Shown here piece after piece: positions 34,382-42,542 of a DNA stretch of 64,000 nt (position 1 is its first letter; every line of letters begins with the position of its first letter). Below the pieces are notes generated by a model, which saw nothing but the letters and a program-made list of their open reading frames with translations, did not search any database and was not told where the DNA came from. The position numbers were made by a program, and so were the translations under genes. The stretch is from Methylobacteriaceae bacterium (GTDB lineage: Bacteria; Pseudomonadota; Alphaproteobacteria; Rhizobiales; Beijerinckiaceae): assembly GCA_020638195.1 (NCBI GenBank), contig JACKJC010000001.1, positions 1,105,001 to 1,169,000 on the forward strand, in the 5' to 3' direction.

Positions 34382-35140
34382 ATGGATCTCAACGGACTTT
34401 CTGTTTTCGTCACCGGCGGCGGCTCGGGCCTCGGCGCGGCGACGGCGCGGCTGATGGCGGCCAAGGGCGCCAAGGTCGCCTGCTTCGATCTCAACAAGGA
34501 AAACGCCGAGAAGGTCGCCAAGGAAATCGGCGGCGTCGGCATCGGCGGCGACGTCTCGAGCGAGGCCGACGCCAAGTCGGCGCTGGACGCGGCCGAGAAG
34601 GCGCATGGCGTTCCGCGCGTGCTCGTCAATTGCGCGGGCATAGGCAACGCCATCACGACCGTCAACAAGAACGGACCGTTCCCGCTCGACGCCTTCAAGA
34701 AGATCATCGAGGTGAACCTCGTCGGCTCGTTCAACATGCTGCGCCTTGCGGCCGAGCGCATGTCGAAGCAGGATCCGGTTGGCGAAGAGCGCGGCGTCGT
34801 CATCAACACGGCCTCGGTCGCCGCTTTCGACGGCCAGGTCGGCCAGGCCGCCTATTCGGCGTCCAAGGGCGGCATCGTCGGCATGACCCTGCCGATCGCG
34901 CGCGACCTCGCCCGCTTCGGCATTCGCGTCAACACGATCGCGCCCGGCCTGTTCCTTACGCCGCTGATGAAGGGCCTGTCGGAAGAAGCCCAACGCAGCC
35001 TCGCCTCGCAGGTGCCCTTCCCCTCGCGTCTCGGCGACCCCTCCGAATATGCCGCGCTCGCCGTGCACATCGTCGAGAACGCCATGCTCAACGCCGAAAC
35101 GATCCGCCTCGACGGCGCGATCCGCATGGCGCCGCGTTGA
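34382..35140 (+). CDS. 3-hydroxyacyl-CoA dehydrogenase, SDR family (HSD10-like)
   Basis: A 252-residue short-chain dehydrogenase: NAD motif TGGGSGLGAATARL, CFDLNKEN (acidic Asp, NAD preference), VNCAGIGNA, INTASVAAFDGQ and YSASKGG with the Tyr-Lys pair. The insert AITTVNKNGPFPLDAF is typical of HSD17B10-type 3-hydroxyacyl-CoA dehydrogenases. It would oxidise 3-hydroxyacyl-CoA, notably branched ones, which fits the AMACR gene just before it. Confidence 0.88.
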   Translation: MDLNGLSVFVTGGGSGLGAATARLMAAKGAKVACFDLNKENAEKVAKEIGGVGIGGDVSSEADAKSALDAAEKAHGVPRVLVNCAGIGNAITTVNKNGPFPLDAFKKIIEVNLVGSFNMLRLAAERMSKQDPVGEERGVVINTASVAAFDGQVGQAAYSASKGGIVGMTLPIARDLARFGIRVNTIAPGLFLTPLMKGLSEEAQRSLASQVPFPSRLGDPSEYAALAVHIVENAMLNAETIRLDGAIRMAPR

Positions 35141-35186
35141 TGTGATTATTTGACGCGGCGCCTCCGGGCGCCGCGTTTGCAGCAAG

Positions 35187-35290
35187 CCTCATCCTGAGGA
35201 GCAGCGCGAAGCGCTGCGTCTCGAAGGATGGCCGCAGCCGCGGACTTGACCATCCTTCGAGACGCCGCTTCGCGGCTCCTCAGGATGAGG
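35187..35290. repeat. Dispersed inverted repeat, family C
   Basis: CCTCATCCTGAGGAGC at the left and GCTCCTCAGGATGAGG at the right are perfect inverted arms, with inner CTCGAAGGATGG and CCATCCTTCGAG also complementary. The 104-base unit folds into one long hairpin between the SDR and crotonase genes. This family is common between genes in Bradyrhizobium and relatives. Confidence 0.85.
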
Positions 35291-35330
35291 TTTTGTGATG
35301 CGTCTCGGCAGACCCCCGAAGGAAGAGACG

Positions 35331-36134
35331 ATGTCCGAACCCGTCCTGAAAATCGAAAAGCGCGGGCCCGTCGACTGGGTCACGCTCAACCGGCCGGACG
35401 CGCTCAACTCGCTCAACCCCGAGCTCGTCGACGCGCTCAATCACTACTTTGAATCGCTCGAGCGCAACTACGACACGCGCATCGTCGTGCTGCGCGGCGC
35501 GGGCAAGAATTTTTGTGCGGGCCTCGACATCAAGGCGAGCGCCAAGCGCAATTCGGAAGGCGGCTATGGCGCCGATACGCAGGCCTCGCTCGACGGCCAG
35601 CGCCGCATCGCCAATATCGTCATGAAGATGCGCCGCTGCCCCCAGCCCATCGTCTGTTGCGTGCAGGGCGCGGCCGCCGGCGGCGGATTCGCGCTGGCGC
35701 TCGCCGCCGACATTCGTATCGCGACGCCGAATGCGCGCATGAACTGCGCCTTCATCAAGCTCGGCGTCGGCGGCTGCGACATCGGCTCGTCATACTTCCT
35801 GCCGCGCCTTGTTGGCGTCTCGGTGGCTTCCGAGCTCATCCTCACCGGTCGGTTCATCCAGGCGCCGCGCGCGCTCGCCGTCGGTCTCGTGTCGGAGATC
35901 GTCGAGGAAGCCGACCTTGAAAAGGCCGCGCAAGGATATGTCGACGACCTCCTTCTGACCGCGCCGCTCGCGCTGCGCCTGTCGAAGGAATGCCTCAACA
36001 TGAGCGTGGACGCGGGGTCCATCGAACAGGTGATCGCGATGGAGGATCGTAACCAGATCCTGTGCGTGAAATCGGAGGATTTCCGCGAAGGCATCACGGC
36101 GTTTCTTGAAAAGCGCAAGCCGAACTGGGCGTGA
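35331..36134 (+). CDS. Enoyl-CoA hydratase/isomerase, dienoyl-isomerase-like
   Basis: A 267-residue crotonase: FCAGLDIKASAKR, VQGAAAGGGFALALAADIRI and IKLGVGGCDIGSSYFLPRL. The first catalytic Glu is Ala121, while Asp150 sits in the GGCDIG loop, a pattern close to delta3,5-delta2,4-dienoyl-CoA isomerases and some lyases. ATG at 35331 follows GAAGGAAGAG; the in-frame codons from 35295 overlap the repeat edge. It ends the island on the plus strand. Confidence 0.87.
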   Translation: MSEPVLKIEKRGPVDWVTLNRPDALNSLNPELVDALNHYFESLERNYDTRIVVLRGAGKNFCAGLDIKASAKRNSEGGYGADTQASLDGQRRIANIVMKMRRCPQPIVCCVQGAAAGGGFALALAADIRIATPNARMNCAFIKLGVGGCDIGSSYFLPRLVGVSVASELILTGRFIQAPRALAVGLVSEIVEEADLEKAAQGYVDDLLLTAPLALRLSKECLNMSVDAGSIEQVIAMEDRNQILCVKSEDFREGITAFLEKRKPNWA

Positions 36135-36189
36135 GCCCAAACGAAAACGCCCGCCGAAGGGTGGGCGTCTGCTTGTGGATCGCCCGACT

Positions 36190-37383
36190 TCAATCCACCA
36201 GCGCGATGAAATTCGTGCCGTCCCAGGATTCCTTGTTGCGCGCGCCTTCATCGGAAATGATGAAGACGGCGCCGGGACCGGCGATGGCGGCCAGGCGCGC
36301 CGCCACGCCCGGCGCGATGTGAATGCGCCTGAGAGCATCTTCGGCGTTGGGCGCGACCGGGATGGAGGCGACGTCGCCCGCCTTGTTCCCGCGCAGCATA
36401 GCCTCGCGCGTGCGGCTGGCGATGCTGAGGCTCGACCAGGACGTGCGGCCTTCCTCGGCGGCCTGCGCGACGAACATATGCGCGCCGATCGGCCGGTTGG
36501 GGTGGTCGATTTCGATCGGAACCTCGAACAGCGGGCGGAAATTCCGGCGAACGTAGAGCTTGCCCGCCTTGCGATTGACGAGAACCGAGATCGGCATTTT
36601 CGCGGCGAGATCGACCTTGGTCTTCACCTGGTAGTGTCCGACCGAATTGTTCGGTCCCTCGATTTCGCCCGGCGTGCGGGCGGCCTCGACCGCCTCGCCC
36701 ATCACGTAGCGTCGCGGCGGCGCCTGGAAGACGCTGGCGAAATCGGTCAGCGGAATCGGCTTCACGTCCTCGCGCGAAATTACCACGCGCACGCCGCGCT
36801 TGGTGAAGCGATAGAGATCCTTGGCATAGGCGGCGGGCAGGCGGATACAGCCGTGCGAGGCGGGCCGTCCCGTCACATGGCCCTCGTGCAGCGCGACGCC
36901 AGACCAGGTCAGGCGCTGCATGTAGGGCATGGGCGCATCGTCGTAGAGCGTCGAGCGGTGGAACACCTGCTTCTCGATCACGCTGAACACGCCATAGGGC
37001 GTCGGGTGATCGGCGCGGCCGGTCGAGACAACGGTGTCGGACACGGCCTTGTCGCCGTCGTAGACGGTCAGGTGCTGCCGGTCGGTCGAGACGACGATGG
37101 TGATCGGGCCCTGGGCGGAGGCGGGCAGCAGCCCGTTGCTCTTCGACAGGTCCGGGTTCTTGTACCGCGCGGGTACCGAGAGGTTGCGGGCGCGGCGCGG
37201 CTTGGCGGCAGGCTCCGGCCGCACGGGCGCCAGTCGCTGCACCGGCTGGCGCGGCGCGAACAGATCCCAGAAACTCTGCGCGGACGCCGTCTCGACGCTA
37301 GCCAAACCGATAGCTGCGCCGGCCACGAGGGCCGAAACGCCGTTTATCAGCACGGCTGTTCTGGTCCGCTGCGACTTGTCCAA
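36190..37383 (-). CDS. L,D-transpeptidase (YkuD), secreted
   Basis: It makes 3-3 peptidoglycan or lipoprotein-peptidoglycan links in the periplasm. The catalytic motif is LHEGHVTGRPASHGCIRLP with His, Gly and Cys in place, in a YkuD domain preceded by TIVVSTDRQHLTVYDGDKA. A TTG at 37383 after GGGGGA gives a clean signal peptide (VLINGVSALVAGAAIGLA, cut after ASA). A GTG at 37416 would add eleven residues. A Pro/Arg-rich spacer separates signal and domain. The C-terminal 150 residues are a second, unassigned domain. The 115 bases upstream hold no visible gene. Confidence 0.9.
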   Translation of the reverse strand: MDKSQRTRTAVLINGVSALVAGAAIGLASVETASAQSFWDLFAPRQPVQRLAPVRPEPAAKPRRARNLSVPARYKNPDLSKSNGLLPASAQGPITIVVSTDRQHLTVYDGDKAVSDTVVSTGRADHPTPYGVFSVIEKQVFHRSTLYDDAPMPYMQRLTWSGVALHEGHVTGRPASHGCIRLPAAYAKDLYRFTKRGVRVVISREDVKPIPLTDFASVFQAPPRRYVMGEAVEAARTPGEIEGPNNSVGHYQVKTKVDLAAKMPISVLVNRKAGKLYVRRNFRPLFEVPIEIDHPNRPIGAHMFVAQAAEEGRTSWSSLSIASRTREAMLRGNKAGDVASIPVAPNAEDALRRIHIAPGVAARLAAIAGPGAVFIISDEGARNKESWDGTNFIALVD

Positions 37384-37532
37384 AGAATCCCCCAACGCTC
37401 GTTTGTACGTTAACACTTTCCGGATAGGCCGACGACGCCCCGAACGCTGTGCGCCAGCGCATGTGTCGCGCAGGCAACAGCCGGCCGCCGTCGCAATCGG
37501 CAGAGAAACAGCAAGTTGTTAACGAAGTTTAA

Positions 37533-38324
37533 CTATTTGACCTCGGCGACCGCCGCGATCAGCCGGGCGATGTCCTGATCGCGCGACAGCCTGTGATCGC
37601 CGTCGCTGATGAAGGAGAGCGTGGCGGGATCGTCGGCGAGATGCTCGACCAGCGCCAGCGCGTGGCGCCATGGCACGTCGGGGTCCTGCATCCCCTGCAG
37701 GATATGCGCCGGCCCGTAGGTGCGAATCGCCGTGCCGAACAGCAGATGCTTGCGGCCGTCATCGAGCAGCGCCTTGGTGATCGGATAGGGCTCCGGCGAA
37801 TATTCGGATGGACGAAGCCAGCGCCCGGTCGTCTCGATCTCGGCTTTGGCCCTTGCGCTCAGGCTCGGCTCCATCAGCGTCGAGGTGAAGTCGACGGCCG
37901 GCGCGATCAGCACCATGCCGGCGATCCGGTCCGCCTCGCCGGCCGCCGCCAGCGCGCGGGCGGCGAGCAGGGCTATCCAGCCGCCCATCGACGATCCGAT
38001 CAGAACCTGCCGCCCGCGCGTCTGGCTGCGGATGATCGCGAGACTTTCCTCCAGCCAGCGGCTGATCGTGCCGTCCTCGAAGGCGCCGCCGGACTCCCCG
38101 TGCCCGGAATAATCAAAGCGCAGGCAGGCGCGGCCGGTCTCGGCGGCGAAGGATTCCAGCGCCGTCGCCTTTGTGCCGGTCATGTCGGACTTGAAGCCGC
38201 CGAGCCACACGATGCCCGGCAGCTCCGCGCCGGCCGGCGTCGCGGGCTGGGCGACATAGGCGATCTCGCGCGCTTGCGCCCCTTCGCCCACGCTCAGCCG
38301 CCCCGCCTTCGCTTGCGCCGCCAT
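37533..38324 (-). CDS. Alpha/beta hydrolase, ABHD10-like thioesterase
   Basis: A 263-residue serine hydrolase: IVWLGGFKSDMTGTKATALE, CLRFDYSGHGESGG, nucleophile VLIGSSMGGWIAL, an Asp in GMQDPDVPW and His in SDGDHRLSR. The SDMTGTKA loop and SGHGESGG are typical of the ABHD10 (palmitoyl-protein thioesterase) group. Substrates may be acyl-proteins or acyl-glucuronides; not decidable here. It is divergent from the glycosyltransferase gene. Confidence 0.82.
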   Translation of the reverse strand: MAAQAKAGRLSVGEGAQAREIAYVAQPATPAGAELPGIVWLGGFKSDMTGTKATALESFAAETGRACLRFDYSGHGESGGAFEDGTISRWLEESLAIIRSQTRGRQVLIGSSMGGWIALLAARALAAAGEADRIAGMVLIAPAVDFTSTLMEPSLSARAKAEIETTGRWLRPSEYSPEPYPITKALLDDGRKHLLFGTAIRTYGPAHILQGMQDPDVPWRHALALVEHLADDPATLSFISDGDHRLSRDQDIARLIAAVAEVK

Positions 38325-38393
38325 CCGTTCCGTCCGTCGTTCGATTCGATGTGTAAGCGACCGTAAACCCTGTCGCGCTAATTACCATCAACG

Positions 38394-39605
38394 ATGCCGC
38401 AATTTCAGCGCTTCTTTCAGGTCGATCGGCCCATCGCGGGCAAGACGGTCCTGCAGATCATCCCCGCGCTCGACTCGGGCGGCGCGGAGCGTACGACGCT
38501 GGAAATCGCCGACGCTCTCGTTCGCGCCGGCGCGCGCGCCTTGGTGGCGACCGAGGGCGGACGGCTCGTCGGCGAATTGCAGGCGCTGGGCGGCGAGTTT
38601 CACGCCTTTCCCGCCGCGACCAAGAATCCGCTCGCCATGACCGGCAATGTGCGCCGGCTCGCAGCGTTCATCGAGCGGCAGGACGTCGATATCGTTCACG
38701 CCCGCTCGCGCGCGCCCGCCTGGGTCGCGCTCGGCGCCGTGCGGCGGACAGGCACGCCCTTCGTCACGACCTATCACGGCGTCTATTCCGACCGCAGCGC
38801 CATCAAGACGCGCTACAATTCGGTCATGGCCATGGGCGATCGCGTCATCGCCAATTCCGCCTATACGGCGGGCCATATTATCGAGCGCTATCCCGCCGCG
38901 CGGGGGCGGATCGTCACCATCCATCGTGGCGTCGATCTCGGATTGTTCGCTCCCGAAGCCATGGAGCCCGAGCGCGTCCGCGCGTTGCGCGAAGCATGGG
39001 GGGCGCCGCCGGACCAGCGCATCGTGCTGCTGCCCGCGCGTCTTGCCCGCCGCAAGGGCCATCGCGTGCTCATCGACGCCGCCAGAATCCTGCGCGACCA
39101 GGGGCGCGGGGATGTTGTCTTTATCCTGGCCGGCGACGAGCAGCGCGACGCCTATCCGCGCGAACTCGACCGCGCCATCGCGCAGGCGGGCCTCGACCGG
39201 ATCGTCCGCCGCGTCGGCCATTGCGAGGACATGCCGGCTGCGCTCCTGTCGGCGGCCTGCGTGGTCGCGCCCTCGACCGAACCAGAGGCTTTTGGCCGCA
39301 TCGCGGTCGAGGCGCAGGCGATGGGGGCGCCGGTCGTCGTCTCCGATCTCGGCGCCAGCGCGGAAACGGTCGTCGCCCCGCCGCAAGCCTCGCCGGCCCA
39401 GCGCACCGGCTGGCTGGTTCCGGCCCACGACGCCGGCGCGCTCGCGGCCGCCATCGCCGAGGCGCTCGACCTGCGCTCGGCGGCCCGCGATTCCCTCAGC
39501 CTGCGCGCCCGCGCCAATGTCCGCGACCGCTTTTCGGTGGAACGGATGTGCGCGGCGACGCTTTCCGTCTATGAAAGCCTGCTGGCGCCGGTCGCAAACA
39601 GTTGA
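38394..39605 (+). CDS. Glycosyltransferase family 4 (GT-B)
   Basis: A 403-residue retaining glycosyltransferase. The N-terminal acceptor lobe begins VLQIIPALDSGGAERTTLE; the donor lobe has LLPARLARRKGHRVLIDAA and the nucleotide-sugar loop STEPEAFGRIAVEAQAMGAP (the E-x7-E pattern). VHARSRAPAWVALGAVRR is common in alphaproteobacterial members. It probably adds a sugar to a lipid-linked or surface polysaccharide; no partner gene is nearby. Confidence 0.88.
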   Translation: MPQFQRFFQVDRPIAGKTVLQIIPALDSGGAERTTLEIADALVRAGARALVATEGGRLVGELQALGGEFHAFPAATKNPLAMTGNVRRLAAFIERQDVDIVHARSRAPAWVALGAVRRTGTPFVTTYHGVYSDRSAIKTRYNSVMAMGDRVIANSAYTAGHIIERYPAARGRIVTIHRGVDLGLFAPEAMEPERVRALREAWGAPPDQRIVLLPARLARRKGHRVLIDAARILRDQGRGDVVFILAGDEQRDAYPRELDRAIAQAGLDRIVRRVGHCEDMPAALLSAACVVAPSTEPEAFGRIAVEAQAMGAPVVVSDLGASAETVVAPPQASPAQRTGWLVPAHDAGALAAAIAEALDLRSAARDSLSLRARANVRDRFSVERMCAATLSVYESLLAPVANS

Positions 39606-39744
39606 CTTGAGGGCCCCGAGCGCCGATGTTCCCTGCCGATCGACCGACGGCGCGAGCCGCCGGCCGATTTGTCATATGCGTTCGACGCGCGCGTGACGGC
39701 GCTGCGCCAGCAGACACAGTTTCAACAGCAATGGAGATCAAGCC

Positions 39745-40284
39745 ATTCGTCGTCCCATGAAAGCGCCCCCGACGCCTGAGAAATCGGGGCCGCGCACCAA
39801 CCGCGAGATTCGCGTTCCGACCGTCCAGCTCATCGACGCCGAAGGCCAGAATCGTGGCCCCACGCCCATCCAGGAAGCCATGCAGCTCGCCGAGGATGCC
39901 GGCCTCGATCTGGTCGAGATCGTTCCGAACGCCAATCCGCCGGTCTGCAAGATTCTCGACTACGGCAAGTTCCGCTTCAACGAGCAGAAGAAGGCCGCCG
40001 AGGCGCGCAAGCGTCAGAAGATCGTCGAGGTCAAGGAGATCAAGCTGCGGCCGGGCATCGACGACCACGACTACGACGTGAAGATGAAGGCCATGCGCCG
40101 CTTCTTCATCGAGGGCGACAAGGTAAAGATCACCCTGCGCTTCCGCGGCCGCGAAATGGCCCACCAGGACATCGGCTACCGCCTGCTCGAGCGCGTGAAG
40201 CAGGAGACCTTCCAGATCGCCAAGGTCGAGGCCGAGCCCTCGATGGAAGGCCGGCAGATGGTGATGATCCTGTCGCCGCGTTGA
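39745..40284 (+). CDS. infC: Translation initiation factor IF-3, probable ATT start
   Basis: IF-3 keeps ribosomal subunits apart and checks the start codon. Domains: N-terminal RTNREIRVPTVQLIDAEGQN and EAMQLAEDAGLDLVEIVP, linker KILDYGKFRFNEQKKAAEAR, C-terminal IDDHDYDVKMKAMRRFF and FRGREMAHQDIG. An ATG at 39757 is in frame, but ATT at 39745 starts the residues IRRPMKAPP, as expected for alphaproteobacterial IF-3. GGAG lies eight bases before the ATT and twenty before the ATG. An ATT start is the known autoregulatory signal of infC. Total 179 residues. Confidence 0.93.
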   Translation: MRRPMKAPPTPEKSGPRTNREIRVPTVQLIDAEGQNRGPTPIQEAMQLAEDAGLDLVEIVPNANPPVCKILDYGKFRFNEQKKAAEARKRQKIVEVKEIKLRPGIDDHDYDVKMKAMRRFFIEGDKVKITLRFRGREMAHQDIGYRLLERVKQETFQIAKVEAEPSMEGRQMVMILSPR

Positions 40285-40309
40285 GGCGGGATTTCGATCT
40301 GAACTGCGT

Positions 40310-40340
40310 AATGGCCGGGCTCGTCCTGGCCATTTGCTTT
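40310..40340 (+). terminator. Probable rho-independent terminator of infC
   Basis: AATGGCCGGG (40310-40319) pairs with CCTGGCCATT (40325-40334) around a five-base loop, followed by TGCTTTT. One G-T pair is included. Confidence 0.65.
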
Positions 40341-40474
40341 TGTACCCTCCCGGAATCGTGAATTTCCAGCCGGCTGCCGGCGCTCTCTGAGGAGCGCGGC
40401 GCAACACCGGCGCATGGAACTCCTCCTGACCTAAACCGTTGTGCCCCAGCCAAAAATTCGGGAAGGAGCATGCA

Positions 40475-40732
40475 ATGAAACTGGGTCTTGCCGCCGCCGC
40501 GCTCGCGGCCACGATGATGACGTTCGGCGTCGCCTCCGCGCAAACCACGATCATCAAGAAGCGTCGTGGAATGGACGGCTCGCACGTCACCGTCATCAAG
40601 AAGAAGCATCATCGGCCGCACGCGCGCGTCATCATTCGCGAGCGTCACCGCCACCATGGCGGCAAGATCGTGATTCGCGAGGGCCGCCGCCACCATGGCG
40701 ACAAGGTCGTCATCCGCCGTCACGACGACTGA
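40475..40732 (+). CDS. Small secreted His/Arg-rich protein, function unknown
   Basis: An 85-residue protein with signal peptide (LGLAAAALAATMMTFGVASA, cut before QTT). The mature 62 residues are built from repeated units rich in His, Arg and Lys around short VIIR or VVIR strands (TTIIKKRRG, VTVIKKKHHR, ARVIIRERHRHHGG, KIVIREGRRHHGD, KVVIRRHDD). About five such repeats suggest metal or polyanion binding in the periplasm. A strong GGAAGGAG precedes the start, and a terminator follows 24 bases after the stop. Confidence 0.75.
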   Translation: MKLGLAAAALAATMMTFGVASAQTTIIKKRRGMDGSHVTVIKKKHHRPHARVIIRERHRHHGGKIVIREGRRHHGDKVVIRRHDD

Positions 40733-40756
40733 CGCACGGCGTTTCGAGCCTGAAGG

Positions 40757-40783
40757 CGCTGGCCGCCCCGGCCGGCGTTTTTT
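40757..40783 (+). terminator. Rho-independent terminator of the His/Arg-rich protein gene
   Basis: CGCTGGCCG (40757-40765) pairs with CGGCCGGCG (40769-40777) with one T-G pair and a CCC loop, directly followed by six T. Confidence 0.85.
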
Positions 40784-41089
40784 ATCGCTCGCGCGCTTGC
40801 AGCGTCGGGTGACCGGCGCCTCCGCCGGAGATATCAATCGCGTATGCCCGCTTTTCGATGGCGCGGGTCTCGAACGTCGCGACGCCGTGCGATAGTTTTT
40901 TTCGACGATTAAACGCCAAGCATTCAGAGGCCTACCCTGTGGGGCCCCGCTTTCGCCGCCGGCGCCAACTCGACTTGCCGCATACACCGACTTATCTCCA
41001 TTTCATGCGGTCGACTTGTCAGGCAGACCGTCGGGTGTTTGGTTGCAGCTATGCTGCCGAGGGCTCGCCCAAGACTGGAGGGCCTTCTC
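40784..41089. other. 306-bp gap, no gene seen
   Basis: The stretch between the terminator and the zinc-ribbon gene shows no convincing reading frame, hairpin or repeat. It should contain the promoter of the zinc-ribbon gene, but no clear consensus boxes are seen. Confidence 0.4.
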
Positions 41090-41302
41090 GTGAGCGCCTC
41101 CGACATTTTCACCATCGATGTCACATGCCCTTGCTGCGGCAAGGTTAATTCTCTCACGCTCGGCGGCATCGAGGGCCGTCGCAAAGTCAATTGTTCCGCT
41201 TGCCATGCGACGCTTGGCGCCGGGCAGGACCTTATGGATGAAGCAGATCCCGCAGCCGGTCGTGAGGCAGATTCGCCGCCAGGCGAAATTCGCCCGTCGT
41301 GA
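41090..41302 (+). CDS. Small zinc-ribbon protein, function unknown
   Basis: A 70-residue protein from a GTG at 41090 with GGAGGG eight bases upstream. Four Cys in two pairs (VTCPCCGKVNSL and VNCSACHATLG) form a probable zinc ribbon, in the first 45 residues. The tail is acidic and Pro-rich. A longer frame starts at 41039 but adds residues unlike coding sequence. The ribbon may contact RNA, DNA or a protein partner; no closer family is recognised. Confidence 0.65.
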   Translation: MSASDIFTIDVTCPCCGKVNSLTLGGIEGRRKVNCSACHATLGAGQDLMDEADPAAGREADSPPGEIRPS

Positions 41303-41463
41303 CTATGGCGCCTCCTGCATAATCGATGCCCCCGTCCGCCGAGCGTGCGTTCGACGCGGTCTCGACCGTGTGCTTCCCGACAGGCCGCAGGGCTTTTCGT
41401 AGGAAGAACAAGGCGCGCAGGTTCGTCAATCGCGCATCGCTACGCTTCCAGTCCGACCGGCGC

Positions 41464-41763
41464 TCATCGTCCGGTGTAGAGCAGAATCGCGACGGCGATG
41501 ATCACGATCGCAACAAAGAAACCGATCGTTATCAGCGGCGGCTTGCTCTGCCGCCGGACAGCGGCCGCGTGCAGGGCGTCCTCGCGATCTTCCTCGCCGC
41601 CCGCAATGCGTCGTTCCTCCCGGGTCGGGGGCGCGCCGCCAGCCTCGGCGTCGGCGCCGAGCGGGGCGGCGGCGGGATCCGGAAAATCGACCTTGTCGGC
41701 GGCCTCGCCATTATCGATGCGGTGGCGCAATTGCGCGCTGGTAGGGGCTCTGGACTGTGGCAC
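41464..41763 (-). CDS. Tail-anchored small membrane protein, function unknown
   Basis: A GTG at 41763 with GAGGAG upstream gives 99 residues. The first 75 are polar and disordered-looking (TSAQLRHRIDNGEAADKVDF, DPAAAPLGADAEAGGAPP). The last 25 hold one strong transmembrane helix (LITIGFFVAIVIIAVAILLY) ending three residues before the stop. So it is probably tail-anchored with the N-terminus inside. Similar proteins occur widely in Rhizobiales without known role. It is divergent from the pyrophosphatase gene. Confidence 0.7.
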   Translation of the reverse strand: MPQSRAPTSAQLRHRIDNGEAADKVDFPDPAAAPLGADAEAGGAPPTREERRIAGGEEDREDALHAAAVRRQSKPPLITIGFFVAIVIIAVAILLYTGR

Positions 41764-41934
41764 GGGGGCGCTCCTCGACCGGTCGGCGCCAATCAGGCGG
41801 CGGCCGTATGATCAGAACCCCGCACATGTGAACTGGGATGGCAGGTCTTGAACTCAAGGCCTCCAGGCGAACCTCGATGCGGCGCGGGCGTTTGCTTCAC
41901 GCGGGACAGACGACGAATTTGCAAGGAACTGCGC

Positions 41935-42456
41935 ATGCGTCTCGATCTTCTGCCGGTGCGCGATCCCGAAACCGGCCACAGATTGGCGGTTGTGGAGACG
42001 CCGAAGGGCAGCCGCAACAAATACGATTTCGATCCTGCCCTTGGGGCCATGCGCGTCAAATCCGTGCTTCCCGCGGGCATGGCCTTTCCGTTCGATTTCG
42101 GCTTCCTGCCGCAGACGCTTGCCGGGGACGGCGATCCGCTCGACGTGCTGATCCTGTCGGACGACGCGATTGCGTCCGGTTGTGTCGTCGCAATCAGGCT
42201 CCTCGGCGCGATCGAGGCCGAGCAGCGGCGCGGAGACGGCGCGTGGATTCGCAACCATCGGCTGATCGCAGTCCTCGCCGCCTCGCACGATCACGCGGAC
42301 CTCGAGAGTATCGAGCAGATCGGAACGACGACGCTCGACGAAATCGAGGCGTTCTTCACCCAGTACGACCGGCTGAAAGGCGTCGAATTCCGGGTAATCG
42401 GTCGTTCTGGACCGCAGCGTGCGGCGGCAATCGCCGACAGGCAAAGACGCGCGTGA
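41935..42456 (+). CDS. ppa: Inorganic pyrophosphatase, family I
   Basis: It hydrolyses pyrophosphate in the cytoplasm. In 173 residues: PKGSRNKYDFDPALGAMRVK, FDFGFLPQTLAGDGDPLDVL with the metal-binding DGDPLD (64-70) and GCVVAIRLLGAIEAEQ. It is somewhat diverged from the standard housekeeping enzyme (for example no clear second Asp cluster DDKI; here GDGAWIRNHRL), so it may be a second paralog. ATG at 41935 follows AAGGA; earlier in-frame codons to 41848 are unlikely. Confidence 0.82.
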   Translation: MRLDLLPVRDPETGHRLAVVETPKGSRNKYDFDPALGAMRVKSVLPAGMAFPFDFGFLPQTLAGDGDPLDVLILSDDAIASGCVVAIRLLGAIEAEQRRGDGAWIRNHRLIAVLAASHDHADLESIEQIGTTTLDEIEAFFTQYDRLKGVEFRVIGRSGPQRAAAIADRQRRA

Positions 42457-42542
42457 TCGCGCCCCCCGCGCGCCTGCATTGCATTCCCGGCGCTTGACCC
42501 CGGCCATCGCCCGCGAAATCATTGGCGCAAAGGGAGAAGACC

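Noticed and set aside
39731..39760. Ten-codon leader peptide (ATG at 39731) overlapping the infC start
   Set aside because: The frame MEIKPFVVP ends at 39760, but the ATG itself contains the ribosome site for the ATT start and has no site of its own; coincidence is more likely.
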